Shown: positions 43,126-56,605, counted from the stretch's first letter. The stretch: DNA of 64,000 nucleotides from Haliclona indistincta (GCA_964017065.1 OZ024792.1:938092-1002091); one strand, 5' to 3'. Notes: generated by a model from the letters alone, not told the origin. A program made the numbers and translations.

Positions 43126-44389
43126 TTATTTTGTATTGTCATATGTAGTATCAGTCTCTCTCTTGGTAGGGTCTACTATAGAGTACATCTTGCCCTCCAC
43201 CTCCACTGAAGGTGGTCCTCTCCTCCCAGTGGGTGTGGTGTACACACTGGTGTAGTCAGTGGTAACAGTGTCCAGTGGTTGGTAGAGTGCAGCTGGAGAG
43301 TCACTGCTGGTATACTGAACAGTAGCTGTGACAGGACGTGATGTAGCCTTGTCACTGGTGCTTTCATCTAAAACAAACATACATTCATGACAAACTATGT
43401 ACCTTGTTTTGATTTTTCCCTCATTTTTTGTCACATCAGTTTCAGTGTTATGTTCACTCTCTATATCACTATACAAACCAATACATTATCACAATACACT
43501 GAATGTATCTCAGCTACTCACTGCAGTGCTGTTTGATGGTCTCTAGTTTGAGAATCCTTCTCTGTAGTGGAAGTTTTAATACCTGCTGTTAAATTGAAAC
43601 AGCAACTTTCTTACTTTGATTCCATTTTATGACTATTATCACAATGACTCTTACCGCTAACAGACCAACTATTGCAATGACCACACCCAATAGGTGTGTG
43701 AGCATGCACTGACAATGAAGTTTGAGTGATTGCAGCGAACATAGCCGCTGTTGTTGTTGTTTTAAAGATCTGTGATGTATGTGAAGTAGTGGTTTCAGTT
43801 CGATTAGACAGATCAGCGCATGTTAGGTTGAGCATTGACTGCACAGTTCCAGTACACATTGCTTCACTGTAGTTCTTAGGAGCCAGTAGTGTGAACACAT
43901 TGCTCCTCATCAGAGGCTGGTCAGGATCAGCAGTTGTGTTGATCACCTGACACCAGTACTTGCCTAGTAGACTAGGACTGTAGGCCTGGTTGATAAACTT
44001 ATTGTCATGATATCTTGATGACCGATCTGATGACCCATCAGTATTACTCAGTTGACTAACAGGATCACCTAGTCCCAGGCATTGTACTAATCCATCTGTG
44101 TTCTCTCTGAACCATTCAATAGTCTAGTTGGTATTTACAGTAGAATGTCTCCTCACAACACATTCTACTGATATTCGAACTATATTTTGTTGATTGTAGG
44201 GACTACAACCTAGTTGTGTACTAGACCGAGGCTGTGCCAGATACGCAAAGCTACAATTTTGACCTATAATGGTATTATAAATGATAGTTTTAGTCAGAAT
44301 AGGCATAAATAGTCCTTACCTGAACAGTGAGTATTGAACATCATTATTGTGAAAACAATGCATAAAATTATGACAAGTGGAGACACCAT
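43126..44389 (-). pseudogene. Receptor locus H: type-3 tail, nonsense and deletion
   Basis: The signal exon (start 44389) is intact. The Ig exon has an in-frame TAG (~44127) just before TIEWF, where relatives encode Tyr-Ser. A deletion between ~43690 and 43705 removes stalk sequence and shifts the frame of the membrane span. The tail exons are still readable: RILKLETIKQHC (~43522-43560), DIESEHNTET and the final exon with QYTSS, LYQPL, DYTSVYTTP, MYSIV and TYDN. The final exon has lost an intron boundary seen in L and P, so it reads through. The ectodomain is the QCLGLG subtype. Confidence 0.82.
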
Positions 44390-44934
44390 GGCCAGTTTAA
44401 GCAGAACCAGTGACAGAATGTTTAGACGTATGACTGCATGCAGGGTACGAATTTTAACTAGTTAATTAACTTGCCGTTTTTGTTCTCTCTATAAAGTACG
44501 CCAATTTTTAGCCAGTCTAGTATACACGATTACATGAAAAGCGTTGTTAATATTGTTTATTTTAGAGTGTGCAGATAATGCAAAAAAACTTCACTCGTAA
44601 TAATAATAAGCACATGAAGAGTGCAATATTGATAACATGTCTTATGATTGAAAAGTACAAGCGGCATTGCTGTACTGTATACTGGTGAGCATATTAATTA
44701 GCTATACTGCTATGTACTCTTAGACAAACAAAAGTACATGTCTCTAAACCGACTTATTCATTGAAGAGATCTCATAATTTTTCAGTCAAAAAGTTGTAAC
44801 AACATTATAAACAGGAAAAATAAGTGTATACTTAGCTACTGTTCACTAGCTGTGACCATACATTGCTAGACAATGTTTAGTCACTTGTGGATTAATGAGG
44901 AGCAAGTAAGCTAGCTGTATCAATGCTCTTCTTC
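44390..44934. promoter_or_regulatory. Conserved spacer between receptors I and H
   Basis: Collinear with 2279-2865 and with the split copy at 48990-49110 / 50060-50476. It has no open frame. It holds the 5' flank of H and the 3' flank of I. Confidence 0.5.
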
Positions 44935-46291
44935 TTATGCATTACTCATTACAGCAGACTTGCTCATGTAGGTTGGATTAAATATTCCAGCAGTAATGGG
45001 TAGCTGAACTGGCTCACTGTATTCCTCACAACCAGTACCAGTATTACCCACATCAGCTGTACTGTAGTAGTGCTGGGTGTCTGCTGCTGTACTGTAGTAG
45101 TGCTGGGTGTCTGGACTGTTGTTTTCACTAATTGGTGTCTGGTAATCAAGTGGTGTCTTGATACTAACTGGTGTCTCATAATCTGATTGATGTCTAGAAA
45201 ATGGTGTTGCATAAACAGGTAGACACAAATGAACACAAATAAATACAATCAATCAGCACTACAATGGTACTAACATAAACTCACTCATTGTTACTATTGT
45301 CCATTATAGTGATATCATGATTCACTAATAAGGTGATAGTATACATTTGTACTCTCGTACTTTCAGTTGTACTAACCTCTGTCTTTGTTGATAGAGGAAT
45401 CTTGCTTTCTCTTTTTCAATAACAAGATCACAATAAGTGTTGAGCAGAGTAGTACTATCAGCAGTAGTAGAATACACACAGTCACTGCTAGTACTATCAT
45501 GAAGTGTGAGGTAGCTGGTGGTGGATCTGTCACTAGTCCAGTAGAGGGAACTAGTGGAGAAGTTGATTCTGATAGATTAGTGATTGCTGAACACATCCCT
45601 GATGTAAATACAAAATTACACTGTAAATTCGAACACAACCTGCAGTGCACTAAAATTACCCATTAGACTTTGGATATTTGTTGTACCATTAGTAGCAGGC
45701 GGCATTGTAGTCTGTTTTGAGTGTCGATCAGCACATGTTATATTACCAACTACTTGCATTTTCAGTCCTGGTATTGAACTACAAGTTGGTTCACTGTAAT
45801 TCCAAGGAGCCAGTAGTGTGAACACATTACTTCGCTGGTCAGGATCAGCAGTTGTTGTGTTGATCATCTGACACCAGTACTTACCTAGCAGAGTAGGACT
45901 GTAGGGCTGACTGCTGAGTCCTTTCTTGTGATATTGTGAAAAATGATCAGTACCCAGCTTATTGACAGGATCACCTAGTCCCAGGTCCTCTACTGCTCCA
46001 GTTGTGTTCTCTCTGAACCATTTAATCATAAACTGGTCTGTCACACCAGTCAGTCTCCTTACAGTACAACCCAGCAATATATGAAGTGTTTCATTTTGAT
46101 CATAAGGATTACAGCAGCGTAGTGTAGTAGAGGGAGGCTGATTTACAAACTGAAGCCTGCACTGGCCTGATGGGTACAGCATAATACTCATGTTTTCACT
46201 ATTCAAATCAGTGTTCACCTGAACAGCTCACAGCGGTCATACACAGCACTGCTACCAACAAACTGAACACAGAGTATTGCTGAGACTCCAT
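44935..46291 (-). CDS. Receptor I: Ig-like receptor with YxTP tail, probably intact
   Basis: Proposed exons are 46219-46291, 45660-46166, 45377-45598, 45285-45324 and 44935-45193, totalling 1101 nt and 366 residues, with all phases matching. The signal peptide reads MESQQYSVFSLLVAVLCM. The Ig exon has WFRENT and LLGKYWCQM, and lacks the PLM of TADPDQPLM. The membrane span (FMIVLAVTVCILLLLIVLL) is followed by KKRKQ. Tail motifs are DYETP, DYQTP, two HYYSTA repeats, EEYSEP and PTYMSK. About 100 bp including the ancestral acceptor of the last exon is deleted relative to B and N/J. A TTTTCTAG at 45194-45201 is a usable in-frame replacement, dropping PVYATP. Introns of 52 and 61 nt are very short. 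If that acceptor is unused the gene is broken. Confidence 0.65.
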
Positions 46292-46391
46292 TGCATGCGT
46301 GCTTAGAGATCAGTCCAAACAAAACTTGTGATAGTACATGTTTATTTAGTATTATAAAGCAATGTGCCACTTGTGCATTTTAATAATGAAA

Positions 46392-46990
46392 CTAATTTAT
46401 CTTGAATAGACTGCTAACCAAAAAGGTTTCTGCTACAGTGTATGTATGTATAGTGTAAGCTAGTAAACTCTCTATCAGCACATGTGCTAATCTGTGTGAC
46501 AGATCAGCACATGTTATGTCTGTTACTGCTTGTACTGTTGTGCATGTTGGTTCACTGTAGTCCTCAGGAGACAGTAGTGTGAACACATTGCTCCTCATCA
46601 GAGGCTGGTCAGGATCAGCAGTTGTGTTGATCACCTGACACCAGTAACTTGCTTAATAGACTAGGACATAGATATTATTGAGAAGTGCTGTTTCATGATA
46701 ACTTGATGTTCGATCAGTGGCTGTGCTGAAAAGAAAGGGAGCCTATTCCCTGACCCTGCATTGCTCCAGTTGTATTCTCTCTGAACCATCTCATTAAATA
46801 GCTGGTACTCTCATTAACTGAGCACTCTAGTAAAATTATTATACTAATCCTATTATTTTGATCATAAGGATTGCAATCTCGTACTGTAGTAGATGGAGGC
46901 TGTGCTAAATATTGAAAGCTGCACTGTTGACCTGTTAGTAGTAGTTTATAAACAGTAACTGAGGACTAGCTCACCTAACAACAATCCACT
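46392..46990 (-). pseudogene. Receptor fragment K: decayed Ig-like exon
   Basis: INTTADPDQPLMRSNVFTLL remains readable (46560-46634). The rest of the Ig exon to ~46955 is recognisable only as nucleotide similarity, with several indels. A possible signal-exon remnant ends near 46990. No membrane or tail exon is found. Confidence 0.75.
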
Positions 46991-47466
46991 CCATTGACTG
47001 AACTTTATTTCATCATTACGTAACATCAACCGATCAGTATAACAAACCGGATAGCCTCATATGGTAAAAATACACAACCCTTTTGCTCACACTATGCAAT
47101 GCAGTGTATTATAAACTGTTTACTGTAGACCAGTATGTTTAGACCAATACCTGTGTTTAGACGATGTTGATATTATGCTTTAATTTAACAGTGTTGATCT
47201 TGAAAGAGTTAACCCACACAATGATTTACATAAACAGTTAAGTACATGTACATGTACATGCATAGATATTTTGTGGCTCATGTATTTGTAGTTTTGTTAA
47301 GCAACTCCTGTAGTGAGACCACATCACAAACATTATTACCCAACACACTCATTAAATGCTGAAGCTCTTTCACTGAGTTGGAATGTCTTATAATTAATTT
47401 TTTGTGCTGTGAACTGTAAGATTCTATTGCTACCTTGTATTGCAGTACATTGTACGCAATTAAATA
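46991..47466. other. Spacer with no recognised gene
   Basis: AT-rich and without a convincing frame. A short ACATGTACATGTACATG repeat is near 47244. Confidence 0.4.
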
Positions 47467-48960
47467 TCACATGTAGTACGGCTCCTTGATCACAGCATCA
47501 TATGTAGTATCAGTCTCTCTCTTGATAGGGTCCACTATAGAGTACATCTTGCCCTCCACCTCCACTGAAGGTGGTCCTTTCCTCCCAGTGGGTGTGGTGT
47601 ACACACTGGTGTAATCAGTGGTAACAGTGTCCAGTGATTGATAGTGTGCAGCTGGAGATTCACTGCTGGTATACTGAACAGCATCATTGGTGGCTGTGAC
47701 AGGACGTTGATTGTTTTTACTAATGTGTTCTATTATAGAAAAACAAGCGTAAAACAAATGTTAGGTATTTTCTCTGAGACAACAGAATTCGTATATCATA
47801 CCTTGTTTGCTAAACTTCTCTTTTGTTTTTTCAGTGTTTTGTTCACTCTCTACATCACTATACAAACCAATACATTATCACAATGCACTGAATGTATCTC
47901 AGCTACTCACTGCAGTGCTGTTTGATAGTCTCTAAAAGAGCCTTTCTCTGAAGTACAGTATGGTTTCTTACGTAAAAATGTTTTCTAACGCACCTCTATT
48001 GCAATTGTTGACCTTACTTTGTCTCCATTTCATGAACAGTATTACAATGGTTGTGACTGCTACCACACCAATAATCACAATAATCATACTCATCACTGCT
48101 ATCACTGCTATGAATGAGCTAGTCTCAAGTGAACGAGTAGTACTAGTCACAGTGTGCATGGGTGTGTGTGCCAATAATTGTGAAGGTGGTGAGGTTGTGC
48201 CGCTTTTTAATGCTGTGCTGATAACAACTGTTTCTGTGTGTGGCACAAAATTTTTTAATCATTGCGTACTCAATTCCTAACCTGATGCAGCCAATATTGC
48301 ATAACACAGACTGAGTTGTAGTTAAACTTAGTGTTTTAGTGAACGAAGTCAGACTAGAATGATCATGATCGGGTAAATCAGCACATGATATGTTGTTATC
48401 TGCTTGTACTGTTGTGCACATTGGTTCATTATACCTCAAAGGAGCCAGTAGTGTGAACACATTGCTCCTCATCAGAGGCTGGTCAGGATCAGCAGTTGTG
48501 TTGATCACCTGACACCAGTACTTGCCTAGTAGACTAGGACTGTAGGGCTGGTTGATAAACTTTTTGTCATGATATCTCGATGACCGATCAGTAATACTCT
48601 GTTGACTAACAGGATCACCTAGTCCCAGGCATTGTACTAATCCATCTGTGTTCTCTCTGAACCATTCAATAGAATAGTTGGTATTTACAGTAGAATGTCT
48701 CCTCACAGTACATCCCAATGATATTGCAACTATAATATCATTTCTGTGTTGGCTGTAGGGATTACAACTTTGTAGTGTAGTAGAGAGAGGCTGTACCAGG
48801 TAAGCAAAGCTACAAGTTTGACCTGTAATAGTATTATAAATAATACTTTTAGTCAGAATAGCCATAAATAGTCTTTACCTGAACAGTGAGTATTGAACAT
48901 CATTACTGTCAAGAAGTTGAAAACACCATGGCCATGGGCAGTTTAAGCAGAACTAGTGAC
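47467..48960 (-). pseudogene. Receptor locus L: type-3 tail, damaged signal exon
   Basis: The Ig exon (right end ~48820) is open with WFRENT and LLGKYWCQV. A 64-nt intron with donor CAG/GTTAGG (~48275) and acceptor TTATCAG (~48212) would restore the frame into the membrane span (IVIIGVVAVTTIVILF). Tail exons lie near 47910-47945, 47826-47860 and 47467-47730, with QYTSS, YQSL, DYTSVYTTP, MYSIV, TYDAV and EPYYM at the end. The signal exon has lost ~16 bases near 48928 relative to M. No upstream ATG then stays in frame, only an ATG pair near its end. I call it a probable pseudogene. An unannotated alternative first exon would rescue it. Confidence 0.6.
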
Positions 48961-49112
48961 AGAAAGTTAGACGTATGACTGCTTGCTGGGTACGATTTTT
49001 AACTAGTTAATTAACTTTGCAGTTTTTTTCTCTCTATAACGCTTATGGCTGCCAGTCTAGTGTTGTGTGGGTGTACATGATTACATGTTTACAGTGTATT
49101 TAAAAGTGTTGT

Positions 49113-50050
49113 TATGCCTCGGTGGGCGGAGCCACGAGGCATACAGTAGTTCGTCGGTTTGTCATTCTGTCCGCAGGTAGAACTCCGCGTCGGCGGAAAA
49201 CTAAGCGCTGATACTTGCAATATATGTTCAACTTGGTGTTGCCTCGGAATTGAATTGATAGACTTTTGGTTCCAAAGCTTCGTTACCTTGAATGGCATTG
49301 CTGGACTCGCTCAGCATTGTGGGACTTCGCTGAAGATAAAGCTGTCTACTATAGTCTTCTTCACAGCTTGTAAGACAATTCTTTACTCAAAGTAGTACAG
49401 TGAGTGCTGAGAAATCAATCATGCTATCGCTAAGCAGCGCCAGCTCCAGCGGCAAGCTGGCCGGCAACCAGCGCTCACGTGCTGTGTTGATTATAGGCAC
49501 GCCCAACTGAATTCCATGTGGTTAGCACTGCTAGGCCTCTGATTGCATAGTTGCAACCCACTAGCTTATTCTGCAAACAGTGCTGTATTGCAGCTTGTTG
49601 CAGCGCTCTTCAGCTTTAATTTCATCATACAGGAATTGCATTGCATAACTATTATACTGCATTGTGATTGCTGTAGAGAAAGGTATAACAGCTGCAGTTT
49701 GTTGCTGTGTGTGAAATGGTTGCATTCATCTCTTTGGTTTCGCACCTAACCATTAGCTTATGCAGGAATGTACAAGTAGGCGGTACTGTTTTAACCACAT
49801 CTGCAGACATCTTGCTTATTCCGCACGCTGAACGATGACTAGTCTATGAGCTCTGAAACTATAATCCGCCCACACAATAGAGCCTGGCTACGAGGCTACT
49901 CTGAAACCAGCAATGCACGTAGAACTCGATTATTATCTCACGAAACTTTCAAACGAAACCTCGATTCGTTCTCGAGTTATAGCTGCAGTATGTAAGCTGT
50001 GTATGTGAAATGGTAGCATTCCACCGAGGCATTTTGCACCTTTGGTGCTT
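49113..50050 (-). mobile_element. TATGCCTCGG-family element, ~0.94 kb
   Basis: The left end ATGCCTCGGTGGGCGGAGCC is the inverse of the right end of the copies at 23017 and 53122. The right end is GCACCTTTGGTGC. It interrupts the conserved spacer upstream of L. A palindrome-free interior has no recognised gene. Confidence 0.6.
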
Positions 50051-50928
50051 TCATTTAATAAATTATTGTTTATTGTAAAGTGTGTAGATAATGCAAAAAA
50101 ATTCACTTTTAATTAATTGATAAACACATGAAGAGTGCAATATTGATAGCATGTCTTATTACTGAAAAGTACAAGCGGCATTGCTGTACTGCATACTGTG
50201 AGCATATTAATTAGCTATACTGCTATGCACCCTTAGACTAACTAAAGTACATGTCTCTAAACCGACTTATTCATTGAAGAGATCTTATAATATTTTCTGT
50301 CAATAATGAAATCTTGCAATAGTTGTAACAACATTAAAAACTGGAAAATTAAGAGCATACATAGCTACTGTTCACTAGCTGTATACATTGCTAGGAAATT
50401 ACATGTGTAGTCACTGCATGGTGGATTCAACACTTAATGAGGAGCAAGTAACCTAGCTGTATCAATGCTCTTCTTCTTATGCATTACTCATTACAGCAGA
50501 CTTGTTCATGTAGGTTGGATTAAATATTCCAGCAGTATTGGGTGACTGAGCTGGCTCACTGTATTCTTCACAACCAGTACCAGTATTGCCCACATCAGCT
50601 GTACTATAATAGTGCTGGGTGTCTGCTGCTGTGTTTGTCTCTAACACTAACTGGTGTCTGGTAATCAAGTGGTGTCTTGATACTAACTGGTGTCTCATAA
50701 TCTGCTTGATGTCTGGAAAATGGTGTTGCATAAACAGGTAGTTGTTGTGCTGCCTCAGGATCTAATGGCTGCCGCTGGCTACCATAACTATTCTCAGTTG
50801 TTATAGTGTTCCTTGGAGGCCTGTATACAGATAAACACAACCAAATACAAGTACTATCATGAAGTGTGAGGTAGCTTCTGATAGATTAGTGGTTGCTGTA
50901 CACATAACCAGTATCTCTGATGTAACTA

Positions 50929-52185
50929 GGCACCGAAGGTGCTTATGCCTCGGTGGAATGTTATGCATACATGCCTGTCTGACTAAATACGCTGAACTGA
51001 AATACACAAGCAGTAATGAAAGTCTGCTGTTGCTAGTTGAACACTATGTTAGTGGCTGACAACTTATAAAAACATACACAGGGACAACCGACAGTAAACC
51101 AAAGGTGCAGATGCGTCGGTGGAATGCAACAATTTGACATACACAGCAACAAACTGCAGCTGTTGTACCTTTCTGTACAGCAATCACAATGCAGTATATA
51201 GTATAACAAGAAATTAAAAAGATTTCTATCGAAATCAAAAGGATGTAGTGATGAAGAAATCTACCACTGGTTCACAATGTAAACCAACAAGCAACAAGCA
51301 TAGAATGGTAACACGATTGACTTGCTAACAGACCATAGATCCCTACATCAGTGGCGGCTGTGGCCAGACTATAGCTAGTTAAGCTATTTACTGTTGACTG
51401 ACACTTTGAATAGAATTCAGCTTGTGACAAACTATTGATCTTATGTACAGCCACTGATGTAGGGATCTATGGTCTGTTAGTAAGTCAATCGTGTTACCAT
51501 TCTATGCTTGTTGCTTGTTGGTTTACATTGTGAACCAGTGGTAGATTTCTTCATCACTACATCCTTTTGATTTCGATAGAAATCTTTTTAATTTCTTGTT
51601 TGTGTCCTTTTTTCTTTTTAGTGAAGTGCAGTTCATTATCATGCATGTACGGAGAAGTCTTTGTTTCCACCATTAGTTCAGTATTCCTGTTGTTGATGGC
51701 TTTTCTTAAACTTGTAGCTAAAATTGTTAAGCTGTACGTATCAGGTCTGCCTAGTCGTCTACGCATGCATGCAGTGCATACGAGCCCCGCCCACACTTGT
51801 TTGTAGACCTATACGGCGGTTATAATTATCTGGCAAGTGCAGAATGGCGATCCTACACGAGCTTACCGTTCTTCGAAGACTCCAGACAAATGCCGAGTGT
51901 GTGTTCTCCGTGATAGTGATCCACACGGCGCAGCGATACTTTAGCTGCTTGGTCACGTGCGCTACCCATTGCTTGGTCACGTGCGTATTGCGCAATCACA
52001 ATAATGGCGTCTAACACTAAGCTGACAATGGATCACGATCGAGAAATCGCGGAACTTAGATCGCCGTTACGCTAAAAACAAAGCTCAAAAGGCACATGCC
52101 AGGAGAATTTCACGACTGTTCGTGGATGTTTTGGTCTCGGCACTGCTCGCGTAAAGGCGCTAGGCGAGTTGAAGAAAGAAAGAAA

Positions 52186-52266
<81 letters not shown>

Positions 52267-53122
52267 AATAAATAAAGAAAGAAAGAAGAAAACGAAGATG
52301 ACGAAACTCGATTTTTATCGTTTCCAGGTTCGTCACTTTAGTAACAATTTCGAGCAATCTCCTTGCTACTGTAAGATGGGGCAACGCCAGAGAGCAGATC
52401 TAAGTGTCTAAAGACGTATAAAATTCAACACCAGGCGAAATATCAGCGTTTGAACGCTAATACATTGTATGTAGCCGCCATCTTGTTTTCTCGTTCATCC
52501 CTACATAGGGAGGCACTACCGTGCCTCCCTAATAGTTATGCAATCAGAAGCCAATCAGTGCTGACCACTAATTCAACTGGGCGTGTCTATATTGTTCAGG
52601 GCACAGCACGTACTACGAGCGAGATAGCTTGCTTACACAATTTCTTTAGACTTACGATGTAACCTATCAGCTTCTAGGCAGTCAACTGTGGATAGTTTTG
52701 TCTACGGAGAACTCCAGATCGCCAGCAACGGCCATCGATCGCGAGGTAAGCAAAGCTATACGCCATAACTCTAGAACGCAGCTTCATATACAAGTCTGCC
52801 GTGCTGTTCTGAAGTAAATGCGAACTCACTAGCTGTAAGGCAGCCAGCAATAGACAATTTTGTCGTTACATCAGCAACTAGATCGCCACCCGGCGATCGC
52901 GAGGTAAGCAATCACGCTATAACTCACGAACAGAGCCTTATAACCAAAATCCTTACAATTCATTTTCAAGCAAATATCGACTTTAGGTTGTGTTGCAGGT
53001 TTCAGCGCTTAGTTTTCAGCGAGCGACGAGAAATCCTGCCGACAGACAGACAGACGGACAGACAGACAGATACATACACAAACGAACTACTGTATGCCTC
53101 GTGGCTCCGCCCACCGAGGCAT
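50929..53122. mobile_element. TATGCCTCGG-family element carrying an FB1
   Basis: The ends are GGCACCGAAGGTGC at the left and GGCTCCGCCCACCGAGGCAT at the right, with TAACTA at both junctions (50923-50928, 53122-53127). It hosts an FB1 at 51195-52535. GACAGACAGACGG repeats are near 53043. No transposase is recognised. Confidence 0.65.
51195..52535 (+). mobile_element. FB1 copy with GAAA microsatellite
   Basis: Palindrome (51205-51595), CACGTGCG boxes (51954, 51977), GGATCACGATCGAGAAATC block, GAAA tract (52170-52290) and terminal hairpin (52498-52533) are all present. It is nearly the mirror of 41862-43084. Confidence 0.8.
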
Positions 53123-55627
53123 AACTACAAAATTACACTGTAAATTTGAACGCAACATGCAGTGCACTAAAATTACCCATTTTACTTTGGATATTTGTTG
53201 TACCATTAGGAGCAGGCGGCATTGTAGTCTGTTGATCGGCACATGTTGTATTACCAAATATTTGGTATTTCAGTCCTTTTAATGTGCTACAAGTAGGTCC
53301 AGTGTAGTTCTCATGAGCCAGTAGTGTGAACTCATTGCTCCTCATCAGAGGCTGGTCAGGATCAGCAGTTGTGTTGATCACCTGACACCAGTACTTGCCT
53401 AGTAGACTAGGACTGTAGGGCTGGTTGAAGAGTGCTGCCTCATGGTATGTTGAGAAACGATCAATGGTTTTAATACTGGGCAGCTCTTTGACAGGATCAC
53501 CTAGTCCCAGGTCCTCCACTGCTCCAGTTGTGTTCTCTCTGAACCATTTGATCATAAACTGGTCAGACACATCAGACTGACTCCTAACAACACATTGCAG
53601 TACTATTTGAATTTTTTGATCTTCATCATAAGGATCACAGCATTGTAGTGTAGTAGAGGGAGGCTGTGAGGTATATTGTAAGCTGCAATGTTGACCTGTT
53701 AAAGCATGCAGTAACATTATTCACTGTACAATCTAACATGTTCACCTGAACAGATCACTCTGATCACACACAGCACTACAAAGGATAGCCTGAACACAGC
53801 TTGTTGGTGATGGTCCATTTTTGGACTAATAACTGGCATGCACAGAGTTAGAGAACAGTACTTTAATGTGCCAATGTTTATACTAGCTAGCCGGCGGCCT
53901 CGTACTCAGTTTCACTGAATATCCAAGATACTGTGTACAAACATGCATGTGATTGTATAGATTGTGCTGTACAAACAGTTTGCTATAGTATGGCAGATTT
54001 TTGGACTATTTTGGAGGAATAGGGACAGACTGGATAAAAGCACCAAAGTTTTTCCTGCATGTCCTTGGGTACTCAGCTTTGATTTTTTAATAGGACAGTG
54101 CATTCTGACAACTTTTATGGTAATTTTATATTTTAACATTCATGAATAATTAATGAGTACGTACATAAACCATTTCTAAACTGGCTAAAACTTACTCTAC
54201 TATGTACTTCTACTGGTATATTAAATAATGAATCATCCCCAGCAATGATTTTGTTGGTAGAACATTTTAGTTTGCATTATACTGACAAGTATATTTACTA
54301 AGTTCATTGCATGACCAGTTAGCTTAATTTCTTGCAAGTACATGTACATCGATCTGCACCACAGCCTTTCTCACTTTTACATCCACACTTAACTTGTTCA
54401 AAACATGCTTTGTTGGTTATCATTTGTGATGTCATCCAAATAGGCATCTATTTCTGCTGCAAGTCCATCCCCAAGAATCTGGAGTAGGCCTCCGCTGTTC
54501 ACTTGTAGCCCAGATGCTAACCTGATAAGCAGCTCACCTTGCATGTTGCAATAGAGCATTGACTGTTGGTGGAATGTATTCCATAGTTTTGCTTTCTTGT
54601 CATTCTTGCTTCATCGATGAGCTCAAAACTGCTACTCTTGCTGCAAAGGCAGCCTTGCAATTGCTTCCCATGATGTTTGCACAGCATTTCTTACAGTCTT
54701 TCTAGCACTATCTGACATATTCCAAGCACTATCTTACAGTATTTCTAGCACTACCTGACAGTCTTTCTTGCACTCTTTCTTGCACTATCTTACAGCCTTT
54801 CTTGCACTATGCCACTATCTTACTTGCACTATCTTACAGCCTTTCTTGCACTATCTTACAGCCTTTCTTGCACTATCCGGCTTACAGCCTTAGCTTTCTT
54901 GCACTATCTTACAGCCTTTCATAATGAGTAGCAGTTTTGAGCAGTATCCGGGCTACAAGTGAACAGCGGAGGCCTACTCCAGAATGTTGGGGACTTGCAT
55001 GGACTGACAGCAGCAGAAATAGATGCCTATTTGGATGACACAACCAATAGCCAACAAAGCATGTCTTGAACTAGTTAAGTATGGATGTAAAAGTGAGAAA
55101 GGCTGTGGTGCAGATCGATGTACTTGCAAGAAATTAAGCTAACTGGTCATGCACTGAACTTAGTAAATATATTTGTCAGTATAATGACGCAAACTAAAAT
55201 GTTCCTTTCATTTCGTAACAAAATCATTGCTGGGGATGATTCATTATGTAATATACCAGTAGAAGTACATAGTAGAGTAAGTTTTAGCCAGTTTAGAAAT
55301 GGTTTATGTACAAAATGTATGTACTCAACAATTATTCATGAACGTTAAAATATAAAATTACCATAAAGTTGTCAGAATGCACTATTAGGGAGGCACGGTA
55401 GTGTCTCCCTATGTAGGGTTGAACGGGAAAACAAGATGGCGGCTACATACAATGTATTAGCGTTCAAACGCTGATATTTCGCCTGGTGATGAATTGTATA
55501 CGTCAAAAGACTCCTAAATCTGCTCTCTAGCGTTGCCCCATCTTACAGTAGCAAGGAGATCGCTCGAAATTGTTACTAAAGTAACGAACCTGGAAACGGA
55601 AAAAATCGAGTTACGTCATCTTCGTTT

Positions 55628-55630
55628 TCT

Positions 55631-55722
<92 letters not shown>

Positions 55723-55815
55723 TCCTTCCTTCCTTCCTTCCTTCCTTCCTTCCTTCCTTCCTTCCTTCCTTCCTTCCTTCCTTCCTTCCTTCCTTCCTTC
55801 CGTTCGTTCGTTCGT

Positions 55816-55850
<35 letters not shown>
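55628..55850 (+). repeat. (TTTC)n(TTCC)n microsatellite
   Basis: About 95 bp of TTTC, ~80 bp of TTCC, a few TTCG units, then TTTC again. Homopyrimidine; the reading frames are artefacts. Confidence 0.95.
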
Positions 55851-55852
<2 letters not shown>

Positions 55853-56605
55853 AGCGCGCCTAGCGCCTTTACACGAGCAATGCTGAGACCAAAACACCCA
55901 CGAACAGTCGTGAAATTCTCCTGGCAGGTGCCTTTTGAACCTTGTTTTTAGCGAAACGGCGATATAAATTCCGCGATTTCTCGATCGTGATCCATTGTCA
56001 GCTATGTGTTAGACGCCATTATTGTGATTGCGCAATACGCACGTGACCAAGAAGTGGTTAGCACACGTGACCAAGCACTAACTTGAGTATCGCCACGCCG
56101 TATGGATCACGGAGAACACATATCTGTCTGGAGTCTTTGAAGAACGGTAAGCTCGTATAGGATCACCATTCTGCGCTTGCCAGATAATTACAACCGCCCA
56201 ACAAGTATACAAACAAGTGTGGGCGGGGCTCGTATCCACTGCATAAAGAAAAGCCATCAACAACAGGAAAAGTAAACCATTGGTAGAAACAAAGACGGCT
56301 CAGTACGTGCATGATATTGAACTGCACTTCACTGAAAAAGAAAAAAAGGACACAAACAAGAAATGAAAAAGATTTTTATCGAAATCAAAAAGATGTAGGG
56401 TTGTGAAATCTACCACTGGCCTACAATGCAATCTAACAAGGAACAAGCATGGAATGGTAACACGATTGACTTGCTAACAGACCACAGATCCCTACATCAG
56501 TGGCTGTACATAAGATGTCACAAGCAGAATGCACGTCAGGTGTCAACAGCAACTAGCTGACCTAGCTATAGCCAACCACAGCAGCCACTGATGTAGGGAT
56601 CTATG

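Larger units (their letters stand above)
50477..53818 (-). pseudogene. Receptor locus N/J: YxTP receptor split in an intron, membrane span lost
   Basis: The signal exon (53746-53818; MDHHQQAVFRLSFVVLCVI) and Ig exon (53177-53696; WFRENT, LLGKYWCQV) are intact and the same sizes as in I. A 2.2-kb insertion (50929-53122) sits inside what was a ~60-nt intron. Beyond it the transmembrane exon (~50855-50920) has an internal deletion removing most hydrophobic residues and its donor. The tail exon (50477-50820) has a 2-base deletion at ~50625 that shifts the frame before HYYSTADV. The last part still reads EEYSEP and PTYMNK. The gene is not functional as a receptor. Confidence 0.8.

Noticed and set aside
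54730..54915. Regular short repeats resembling a CRISPR array
   Set aside because: Units are degenerate and contiguous without unique spacers, inside the loop of an animal palindromic element. It is a minisatellite.
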